Below are positions 1-10,478 of a stretch of 14,308 bases of DNA, piece after piece. Below the pieces are notes generated by a model. The model was not told where the DNA came from. It made no database searches and was given only the letters and a program-made list of their open reading frames with translations. This DNA is from JAWWBN01 sp033720955 (lineage in GTDB: Bacteria; Acidobacteriota; Thermoanaerobaculia; Multivoradales; JAHEKO01): assembly GCA_033720955.1 (NCBI GenBank), contig JAWWBN010000086.1, positions 1 to 14,308 of the forward strand. The letters are read 5' to 3'. A program made the translations under genes and the position numbers. How positions within the stretch are numbered: position 1 is the stretch's first letter; each line of letters opens with the position of its first letter.

Positions 1-2632
<2,632 letters not shown>

Positions 2633-2636
2633 CGGT

Positions 2637-4764
2637 TCAATCCCCTCGGGAGTCGTCGGTCTCGGCGCCGGCGGCCCCCTGGCCGTGGCGCTCGCGGTGC
2701 TCGGCCCGGTCCACCACCATCTCGGTGAGACCGGCGGTCCGGGAGAGCACGCGCTGGATCGACTGGAGAAGCCCCAGCCGGTTGTTGCGGATCTCGAGGT
2801 TCTCGTCCATCACGAGGACCTCCACGAAGAAGCGATCCAGAACCGCGGCGAAGCCGGCGATCTGGCGCAGACAGGTGCCGTACTCGCCGGCGGCCTCCGC
2901 CGTGTCCACCTTCTCCTTCAGCTCGACAAAGGCGCGGTGGAGGTCGATCTCGGCGCTCTCAGTGAGCAGCTTCGGGTCCAGCTCGCGCTCCGGCTTGTCA
3001 ACGAGGATCTTCGCGATCCTCTTGGCCGCCAGCACCACCTCCAGAAAGCCCGGCTCGCGGCGCGCCGCGTGCAGCGCCTCGACCCGCGCCTGGAGCTCGG
3101 TGAGCCGGCCGCCGCCCACCGCCAGCGCCGCCTCGATCTCGTCGTAGGCGTAGCCGCGGCGGCCGAGGACCGTGCGCACCCGGTCGAAGAGGAAGGCCCG
3201 CCAGGAGGCGAGGACCTCGTCGCCGCGCACGGTGAGCCGCTCGCCGTAGAGCTGGAACGCCTTGGCGGCGATCAGATCGAGATCGACCTCCAGCGCCCCC
3301 TCCAGGGTGATCCGCACCACCCCCTGGGCGGCGCGCCGCAGGCCGAAGGGGTCCTTGCTGCTGGTGGGCACGAGCCCGAGGCCGAAGATGCCGATCAGGG
3401 TGTCGATCCGGTCGGCCAGCGCCACCACCCGGCCGGCGCGGTCGCGCGGAATCGGGTCGTCGTGGGAGGCGGGGAGGTAGTGGTCGTAGACCGCCCGCCA
3501 GACCGCCGCCGGGCGCCCTTCGAGACGGGCGTAGACGCCCCCCACGATCCCCTGGAGCGAGGTGAACTCCTTGACCATCTCCGTGGTCAGGTCCAGCTTC
3601 AGCAGGCCGGCCGCCTCGGTGGCGTCGTCGCGCACGTCGTCCCAGCCCAGCTCGTCGCACAGAACCCCGGCCAGCTTCTCGATGCGCGACGCCTTGTCCG
3701 CGTAGCTCCCCAGCTCCTGGTGGAAGGCCAGGCGCTCGAGATCGCCCTTCCGCTCGGCCAGCGGCACCTTGCGGTCCTCCGAGAAGAAGAAGCGCGCGTC
3801 GGCCAGCCGAGCCGCGACCACCCACTCGTTGCCCGAGCGGATCCGGCCCTCCGGGTCGTCGGAGCGGTCCATCAGAGTCAGGAAGACCGGCAGCAGCTCG
3901 CCCTTCTTCTCCACCGTGAAGGCGCTCTGATGGTCGCGCAGGCTGGCCTCGAGGACCTCGCGCGGCAGCTCCAGGAAGGCGGGATCGAAGCCGCCGCGGA
4001 CCACCCCGGGCGTGCCGCAGGTGGCCGTCAGCCGCCCCAGGAGCGCCGGGTCCTGGACCAGCTCGCCCCCCGCCTCGGCGGCCTCCGCCTCCAGGGCCGC
4101 CAGGAGCTTCTCGCGGCGGGGGCCGAAGCGGACCTCGATCCGGCGCCGCGACAGCTTGCGGCGGTAGTCGGCCCATCCGCGCACCTTGAAGGGCCGCGGC
4201 GAGTGGATCGGATGACCGCAGGTGGTGTCGCCCGCCGCCACCCCGAAGACGTCCAGCTCGACCGGCTCGCCGGCGAAGAGAGCCACCAGCCCGTGGACCG
4301 GACGCACCCACGGGCCCGTGGCCGTGCCCCAGCGCATGGTCTTGGGCCAGGGGAGCTCGGCCAGCGCCCGCGGCACCAGCTCCGCCAGGACGTCGCGTGT
4401 CGGCGCGCCCACGATCACCCGCCGCGCCGACAGGTACTCCCCCTTCTCGGTGCGGCTGCGACCCAGCTCCCCCACCGCCAGGCCGCACCGCTTGGCGAAG
4501 CCGAGGGCGGCCGGCGTCGGCTTGCCGTCGGTGTCGAAGGCGACCGCTACCGGCGGGCCCAGCGCCTCCTCCTCGCGGTCCGGCTCGGACTCCGCGAGGC
4601 CGCGCATCACGACCACCATGCGGCGCGGCGTGAAGCCGGTCTCCAGCCGGTCGGGGGCGAGTCCGCGCCCCACCAGGTCCTCGAAGAGACGCCGGGCGAG
4701 CTGCTCGATGCCGGTCAGCAGCATCCGCGCCGGGATCTCCTCGCTGCGGACCTCGAGGAGGAGC

Positions 4765-4778
<14 letters not shown>
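2637..4778 (-). CDS. glyS: Glycyl-tRNA synthetase, beta subunit
   Basis: This is the beta subunit of the bacterial alpha2beta2 glycyl-tRNA synthetase, which binds tRNA-Gly and works with GlyQ to make Gly-tRNA in the cytoplasm. The 713 residues fit the usual length of about 690-720. Family-typical stretches are the N-terminus ELLLEVRSEEIPARML (5-20), FFSEDRKVPLAER (330-342), LDLTTEMVKEFTSLQGIVGG (395-414), the HD-like region LPASHDDPIPRDRAGRVVAL (435-454), TSSKDPFGLRRAAQG (472-486), and a C-terminal DALR-type anticodon-binding domain (about 585-690) with LDRFFVEVLVMDE. The ATG at 4778 lies inside the end of glyQ (14-base overlap), which suggests translational coupling that balances the two subunits. 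The C-terminal tail after about residue 692 is Arg/Gly/Glu/Asp-rich and poorly conserved. The stop is followed after 4 bases by ppdK. Confidence 0.97.
2641..2647 (-). promoter_or_regulatory. Ribosome binding site for ppdK
   Basis: GAGGGGA on the minus strand lies 8 bases before the ppdK ATG at 2632 and within the last codons of glyS. It supports the chosen start and tight coupling between the two genes. Confidence 0.6.
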
Positions 4779-5660
<882 letters not shown>

Positions 5661-5664
<4 letters not shown>

Positions 5665-6431
5665 GCCGGCGACTCCCCGATCTCCTCCAGAGTGCGCTCC
5701 ATCACCCGGTAGCTGCGCAGCTCGCGCTGCAGGAAGGCGCGCCGGATGGCGGCGGCGAGCCCCTCCAGCCGGGTCAGGCGCTCGGCCGGCGGCGGTGTCC
5801 GGGCCAGCTCGGCCAGCGGCCGGCGACGGATCTCGCGCAGCAGGGCGAGGTCCGCGGCGCTCAACCGCAGGCCCCCCAGACCCTCGCCGCAGCCGGGACA
5901 GAGCAGCGCGTCGGCCGAGGCCGGCACCCGGGCGCCCCCCTCTCCCAGCGCCCGGCCGCACTGCGAGCAGCGGCCCAGCTCGGGGAAGATCCCCGAGAGC
6001 TGCAGCACCCAGACCTCGAAGTAGCGCGCCACCAGCCGACGGTCCGCGCCGCCCACCAGGGCCTCGACCGTGGCGTCGAGCAGCCGGTAGAGATGGTCGC
6101 TCTCTTCATTCTCCTGCGCGAACTCCGTCAGATGCTCGGCCAGATAGCCCCCGAGCAGAATGTCTTCGAGATGTCGTTGGAGTTTCCCGGAAGACCGCAC
6201 GGTCTCGACCGAGGAGATCCGCACCAGATCCTTCTCGGGCTTCTGGAACCAGGTGACGCGGACTTTGGCCAGCGGCTGGAGCTGGCCGGAGAACCGACTG
6301 TATTTGCGCCGCGCGCCGCGCGCAACCCCCCGCTTCAAGCCGTGCTCGCGGGTCAGGAAGCTGACAATCCGGTCGTGCTCTTGAAGATTGACGACGTCGA
6401 GGATCTGGGCCTCGGCGGTGTGGAGAGCCAT
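5661..6431 (-). CDS. recO: DNA repair protein RecO
   Basis: RecO is a recombination mediator that, with RecR, loads RecA on SSB-coated single-stranded DNA and anneals complementary strands (RecFOR pathway). The 256 residues match the family. The N-terminal OB-fold (about 1-80) begins HTAEAQILDVVNLQEHDRIV and includes the basic patch RGVARGARRKYSRFSGQLQP (34-53). A helical domain follows, with an intact four-Cys zinc site: Cys155 and Cys158 (CSQC), then Cys178 and Cys181 (CPGC). The frame is open further upstream, but homology begins at ATG 6431, 14 bases after mgtE ends. The Shine-Dalgarno sequence is weak there, so translation may depend on coupling to mgtE. It overlaps glyQ by 4 bases. recO next to era or glyQS is a common bacterial arrangement. 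Here era is separated from it by mgtE and the VWA-FHA gene. Confidence 0.95.
5673..5678 (-). promoter_or_regulatory. Ribosome binding site for glyQ
   Basis: GGGGAG on the minus strand is 8 bases before the ATG at 5664, inside the recO 3' end. It supports this start over the longer open frame that reaches 5961. Confidence 0.6.
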
Positions 6432-6445
6432 GGGCCCCGGCGGGC

Positions 6446-7864
6446 CTACCTGACGAGCTGGTGGATGAGGAGGTTGGCCAGCCCGAAGTAGATGACGATC
6501 CCCGTGATGTCGTTGAAGGTCGTGACCAGGGGCCCGGCGGCCACGGCGGGGTCGATGCCGAACCGCTGGAAGAGGAGCGGGATCCCCACACCGTTGAACG
6601 AGGCGATCACGATCGACAGAAAGAGGGAGACGCCCACCACGGTGGCGAAGGCGGCCACGGAGACCTGGGAGCCGCCCGCCGCGCCGAAGAGCAGCTCGCG
6701 CCCCGCCGCCCCCACCGCGGCGAGGAGGGCGCAGGCCAGACCCAGGACGGCGCCGATCTTGACCTGCTGCCACAGGAAGTGGCGGGCGCGGCCCTCGCCC
6801 AGACCGACCTGCCCGGTGGCCAGACCGCGCACGGCGATGGTCGATGTCTGGCTGCCGATGTTGCCGCTCATGCCCATCACCACCGGGGCGAAGGCGAGCA
6901 GGAAGAGGGTGTCGGCCATCTGCACCTGGAAGTTCTCCATCAGCGTTCCGGCGGCCGCGAGCCCCACCAGGTTGAGCAGCAGCCAGGGAAGCCGGATGCC
7001 GGCGACGCGGATCGACTTCTCCTGGTAGACCAGCTCGGTGTCGGTGGTGCCCACCATCTTGAGGAAGTCCTCGGTGGCCTCCTCCTTCACCACGTCGATG
7101 ATGTCGTCCACCGTGACGATGCCCTTGAGCCGGTTCGAGCTGTCGGTCACCGGGATCGCCAGCAGGTCGTACCGCGACGCCAGCCGCGCCACCTCCTCCT
7201 GGTCGGTGTCGGTGTGGACCTTGATGATCGACCGCGCCATCACCTCGGCGATCCGGCGCTCGGGCGGCTCGAGCAGGAGCTGCCGCAGGGAGGTGACCCC
7301 CATGAGGTGCCCCGACGCGTCCACCACGTACAGGTAGAAGACGTTGTCGGCGTCGCGCGAGGCCTGGATGTGGGCGATGGCCTCGCCCACCGTGGCCTCG
7401 CTGTGGATGGACAGGTACTCCGGATCCATGATCCGGCCGGCGGTGTCGTCCTGGTAGACGAGCTGCGCCCGCACGTCCTCGAGCTCCGAGAGGTCGACGA
7501 GCTCGAGCACCTGCTCCTGGACCTCGCTCGGGAGCTCGCCCACCAGGGCCACGGCGTCGTCCACGGCCATCTTCTCCAGCAGCTCGGCGATCTCCTGCTC
7601 GTCGAGCTCCTCGAGGATGGCGCGCCGCTGGGGCGGCTCCAGCTCCGTCAGCACCACCCCGGCGCTCTCCGGGTACTCCGCCGTGAGGATCCTGAAGACC
7701 AGCACCTGGTGCGCCGGAGTCAGCCCGTGGAGCTGCAGCGCGACGTCCTCCGGCCGGGTCTTCCCCAGCAGATTGGCGATGTGCGCCCGCGCCCCACGGC
7801 GCACCAGCCGGCGCAGGGTGGCGCCGAGGAGCTCGGCCCGGCGGGGGGAGAAGGTCGACTCCAT
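6446..7864 (-). CDS. mgtE: Magnesium transporter MgtE
   Basis: MgtE is a homodimeric inner-membrane Mg2+ channel gated by cytoplasmic Mg2+. The 472 residues show the full architecture. There is a helical superhelix N domain (about 10-135), then two CBS domains (about 141-200, around MDPEYLSIHSEATVGEAI, and about 208-262, ending GIVTVDDIIDVVKEE). A plug-like helix region follows, and then a membrane domain of about five helices (about 285-470). The signature GMSGNIGSQTSTIAVRGLATG (331-351) is present, and Asp452 in TTFNDITG aligns with the pore Asp that confers Mg2+ selectivity in the Thermus protein. It opens the left operon. The ATG at 7864 has no recognisable Shine-Dalgarno sequence and no upstream in-frame alternative that looks better. 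The 70-base upstream region is too short for an M-box Mg2+ riboswitch. Co2+ or other divalent transport is possible in some family members. Confidence 0.95.
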   Translation of the reverse strand: MESTFSPRRAELLGATLRRLVRRGARAHIANLLGKTRPEDVALQLHGLTPAHQVLVFRILTAEYPESAGVVLTELEPPQRRAILEELDEQEIAELLEKMAVDDAVALVGELPSEVQEQVLELVDLSELEDVRAQLVYQDDTAGRIMDPEYLSIHSEATVGEAIAHIQASRDADNVFYLYVVDASGHLMGVTSLRQLLLEPPERRIAEVMARSIIKVHTDTDQEEVARLASRYDLLAIPVTDSSNRLKGIVTVDDIIDVVKEEATEDFLKMVGTTDTELVYQEKSIRVAGIRLPWLLLNLVGLAAAGTLMENFQVQMADTLFLLAFAPVVMGMSGNIGSQTSTIAVRGLATGQVGLGEGRARHFLWQQVKIGAVLGLACALLAAVGAAGRELLFGAAGGSQVSVAAFATVVGVSLFLSIVIASFNGVGIPLLFQRFGIDPAVAAGPLVTTFNDITGIVIYFGLANLLIHQLVR

Positions 7865-7934
7865 GGGGCGAAGATCGTAGCATAGGGCCGGCGCTCCATC
7901 AGCCCGTCGCGCCGCGGCGGGCGGGGCCGAAAAG
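7865..7934. promoter_or_regulatory. Divergent intergenic region between mgtE and the VWA-FHA gene
   Basis: This 70-base gap is the longest non-coding stretch in the window and the only place from which both the left operon and the plus-strand gene can be initiated by dedicated promoters. It is AT-richer near mgtE (7871-7885) and strongly GC-rich near the plus-strand start. A plus-strand TAGCAT (7878-7883) resembles a -10 and overlaps the minus-strand candidate -10. No clear operator palindrome was seen. Confidence 0.5.
7874..7902 (-). promoter_or_regulatory. Candidate sigma70-type promoter for mgtE operon
   Basis: On the minus strand there is a -35-like CTGATG (7902-7897), a 17-base spacer and a -10-like TACGAT (7879-7874). 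The -10 ends only 9 bases before the mgtE ATG, so transcription would begin within a few bases of the start codon or at it. That fits the absence of a Shine-Dalgarno sequence. Matches to consensus are partial (3 of 6 and 4 of 6), so this is a weak by-eye prediction. Confidence 0.3.
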
Positions 7935-9572
7935 ATGCGATTCCACGGACGTTTTTCGCGGCGCCGGTCGGGGTGCCGGACCGCATGGGCGCCCCTCTTC
8001 GCGCTCGTGGCCGCCCTGGTCTGCGGATCGGGGGCCGACGCCCAGGTGCGTCAGCTCCGCGTCTCCCAGGTGCACCAGGTCCTCGACGACGAGCAGGTGA
8101 GGGTGCGCGCCTACCTGGACCTGGTCGGCGACCCGGCCGGACCCGCCCCGGGCGTCGCGGCCGGCGCCCTCACCGCCACGCTGGGTGAGGAGCCGCTGAC
8201 GGTGGAGCGGGTGGAGCCGATGCGCGGCTCGGGCGAAGGCGTCGCCTACATCTTCCTGATCGACGTCTCCCGCTCCCTGAGCCGGGCGGAGTTCGATCGG
8301 ATCGTGGAGGAGATCGAGAACTGGATCGCCGGCCTCGCGCGGGCCGACCGGGCGGCGATCATCGCCTTCGGCGAGCGGGTGCGGCTGGTCAGCGACTTCA
8401 CCGCCGACCGGGAGGAGCTGGCCGCCGCGCTCCGGTCGCTCGGGCCCACCGACCAACTCACGCTGCTCCACCGCGCTCTCGTCGAGGCCCTCGAGCTGGC
8501 CCAGCGGCGCGACCCTGGCCTGCCCGGGCGGCGTGCCCTCGTGGTGCTCACCGACGGCCGCGACGAGGGCAGCGGCCTGACCGCGGACGACGTCCTGGCG
8601 CGGCTCCGCTCCGACCCGGCGCCGATCTACGCCATCGGCTTCAGCCGCCTGGGCGAGCCCGAGGAGCGCCGTCGCTATCTCGACCTCCTCCTGCGGCTCG
8701 CCACCAACTCGGGCGGCGTCTTCTTCGAGGCCGACCGGGCCGGCTTCGCCGACGCCTACCGCGACGTCCGCGACGCCGTCCAACGCGTCTGGCTGGCCGA
8801 TCTCCTCTGTACCTCCTGTCCGGCCGACGGGCGAGAGTACCGCTTCCAGGTCACCCTGAACAGCAACGGGCGGGTGGTCTCCGACGGCCAGGCGGTGCGG
8901 ATCTTCCCACCCCGCCGACCCGCCGCCACCGACCCCGCCCCCGCGCCCGCCGAGGTCCCCTCCGAGCCGGCGGAGCCCGAGCCGGCCGCACCCGCCCCGC
9001 CGGAGGAGGAGCCCGGACCCTCCCCGCTGCGGATCGTCCTGCTGGCGGCCGCCGCGCTGGTCGGGCTCCTGCTGCTGGCCATCCTCCGCCGCCTCCTCAT
9101 GGGCCCCCGCCGCCACGCCTCCGAAGAGCCGGACGGCGACGAGCTCGACCGAGACCTCGCGGAGGAGGACGAGTCGGAGGCCGAGATCGCCGGGCAGGGG
9201 ATCGACGCGCCGCTGCCGCCGCCGCTGCCGACCCCGGCGGCGCCGCCGCCTCGAGTCCGTCAAGGGCCCCTGCGGCCCCTGCGGCTCATCGTGGTGCGAG
9301 GCAGCAAGCCGGGGCGCGAGTACCGGATCATCCTGCAGGACCGCGCCGTGGTCGGCAGACGCTCGACCTGCGACTGCGTCCTGGTGGGCGAGCCGACCGT
9401 CGAGCCGGAGCAGTTCGAGCTGCTCCAGCGGGGCGGCAGGGTCTACGTGCAGGACCTGGCCAGCGGCACTCCCACCCTGCTGGACGGCTATCCGGTCGAG
9501 GACCGCACCCCGATCGAGAGCGGCGATCTCATCGGCACCGGCGACCTGATCCTGCGGGTGGTCTTCGACTAG
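7935..9572 (+). CDS. Signal peptide-VWA-transmembrane-FHA protein, function unknown
   Basis: This 545-residue protein matches no named gene that I know. A basic N-terminus and hydrophobic stretch (about 16-36, ending GSGADA before Gln37) form a likely cleavable signal peptide. Residues 40-103 look beta-rich. A von Willebrand factor A domain spans about 104-285 with MIDAS residues DVSRS (Asp110, Ser112, Ser114), a candidate Thr176, and LTDGRD (Asp207). Beyond it, after a CTSC pair (292, 295), comes a beta-like segment to about 325. A Pro/Ala/Glu linker (326-362), one membrane helix (364-386), an acidic linker (396-420) and a proline-rich linker (425-440) lead to an FHA-like domain (about 448-545). 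The predicted topology puts VWA outside and FHA in the cytoplasm. The FHA keeps Gly474-Arg475 but has Glu490 and Gln493 where Ser and His are usual, and Thr512 for Asn. It stands alone on its strand, diverging from mgtE and converging on era. A role in envelope adhesion or signalling is conjecture. Confidence 0.85.
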   Translation: MRFHGRFSRRRSGCRTAWAPLFALVAALVCGSGADAQVRQLRVSQVHQVLDDEQVRVRAYLDLVGDPAGPAPGVAAGALTATLGEEPLTVERVEPMRGSGEGVAYIFLIDVSRSLSRAEFDRIVEEIENWIAGLARADRAAIIAFGERVRLVSDFTADREELAAALRSLGPTDQLTLLHRALVEALELAQRRDPGLPGRRALVVLTDGRDEGSGLTADDVLARLRSDPAPIYAIGFSRLGEPEERRRYLDLLLRLATNSGGVFFEADRAGFADAYRDVRDAVQRVWLADLLCTSCPADGREYRFQVTLNSNGRVVSDGQAVRIFPPRRPAATDPAPAPAEVPSEPAEPEPAAPAPPEEEPGPSPLRIVLLAAAALVGLLLLAILRRLLMGPRRHASEEPDGDELDRDLAEEDESEAEIAGQGIDAPLPPPLPTPAAPPPRVRQGPLRPLRLIVVRGSKPGREYRIILQDRAVVGRRSTCDCVLVGEPTVEPEQFELLQRGGRVYVQDLASGTPTLLDGYPVEDRTPIESGDLIGTGDLILRVVFD

Positions 9573-9578
9573 ACCCGC

Positions 9579-10478
9579 CTACGAAGCGCCGCCGAACGGC
9601 TCCTGCTCCATCCGCGCGAGGAGCCGCCGGTCCTCGCGCCAGTTGGGCTCCTCGCGCACCTTGAGGTCCAGGTAGAGCGAGCGCCCGAGAAACGCCTCCA
9701 GATCGAGCCTCGCCGCCGTCCCCAAACGCTTGATCATGGCGCCCCCCTTGCCGATGAGGATCTTCTTCTGGCCCGGCCGCTCCACCAGCAGCGAGGCGTA
9801 GATCCTCAGCCGGTCCGGCGGCTCCTCCTGCCAGGCGTCGATCACCACCGCGGTGGTGAACGGCAGCTCGCCGCGCGTGGCCTCGAGCACCTTCTCGCGG
9901 ATGCGCTCGGCCACCAGGAAGCGCTCGGGATGGGTCGTCAGCAGCTCCGGGTCGTAGATCGGCTCTCCCTCGGGGAGACGCTCCCAGAGCAGATCGAGGA
10001 GCACGTCGCACTGGTCGCCGGTCCTGGCGCTGATCGGGACGATCTCGTCGAAGCTTCCGGCGCCGGCGTAGCGCTCGATCAGGGGCAGCAGGCTCGGCTT
10101 GCTCACCAGGTCGGTCTTGTTGAGGGCGACGAGCTTCGGCCCGGCGGCCTTCGACACCAGGTCGAGCACGAAGGCGTCGCCCGAGCCGAAGCGCTGGCTC
10201 GCGTCCACCAGCAGGCAGACCGCGTCCGCGCTGTTGAGGGCGTCGTGGGCGAACCGCACCATCTGCCGGTTGAGACGGTGGAGGGGGCGGTGCAGGCCGG
10301 GCGTGTCGTAGAAGACCATCTGGCCCCGCGTCTCCGAGAGGATCCCCACCAGCCGGTGGCGGGTGGTCTGGGGCTTGTCGGAGACGATGGCCACCTTCTC
10401 CCCGAGCAGCCGGTTCATCAGCGTGGACTTGCCGGCGTTGGGACGCCCCACCAGAGCGACGGTGCCGGCCCTAGGCAT
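9579..10478 (-). CDS. era: GTPase Era
   Basis: Era is an essential GTPase that binds the 3' end of 16S rRNA and checks 30S subunit maturation, and it associates with the membrane. The 299 residues carry all G motifs: GRPNAGKS (11-18), the switch I region KPQTTRHRLVG (35-45), DTPG (58-61), NKTD (120-123) and SAR (150-152). The C-terminal KH domain (about 200-290) has IGKGGAMIKRLG (242-253). The ATG at 10478 gives MPRAGTVALVGRPN, directly at the fold start, and overlaps the end of the upstream CBS gene by 8 bases. The stop lies 6 bases from the stop of the convergent VWA-FHA gene, leaving no room for a private terminator. Its placement after phoH-ybeY-corC is the standard order. The usual downstream partner recO is displaced about 3.1 kb away. 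Confidence 0.98.
   Translation of the reverse strand: MPRAGTVALVGRPNAGKSTLMNRLLGEKVAIVSDKPQTTRHRLVGILSETRGQMVFYDTPGLHRPLHRLNRQMVRFAHDALNSADAVCLLVDASQRFGSGDAFVLDLVSKAAGPKLVALNKTDLVSKPSLLPLIERYAGAGSFDEIVPISARTGDQCDVLLDLLWERLPEGEPIYDPELLTTHPERFLVAERIREKVLEATRGELPFTTAVVIDAWQEEPPDRLRIYASLLVERPGQKKILIGKGGAMIKRLGTAARLDLEAFLGRSLYLDLKVREEPNWREDRRLLARMEQEPFGGAS

Noticed and set aside
2998..4488. 496-codon minus-strand frame in another phase inside glyS
   Set aside because: Gly/Arg/Pro/Ala-rich out-of-frame shadow; glyS in its own frame explains the region completely.
6461..7885. 474-codon plus-strand frame opposite mgtE
   Set aside because: Antisense shadow with His/Gly/Asp/Leu-rich composition; mgtE is complete and typical.
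7865..7934. Possible M-box or other riboswitch before mgtE
   Set aside because: Seventy bases is too short and no conserved helices are visible.
7899..9263. 454-codon minus-strand frame opposite the VWA-FHA gene
   Set aside because: Arg/Gly/Asp/His-rich composition without motifs, whereas the plus strand has a signal peptide, a VWA MIDAS set and a membrane helix in the right order.
9211..9282. CCG-rich short repeats and a doubled 9-base unit (GGCCCCTGC) in the VWA-FHA gene
   Set aside because: They encode the proline-rich linker ahead of the FHA domain and need no other explanation.
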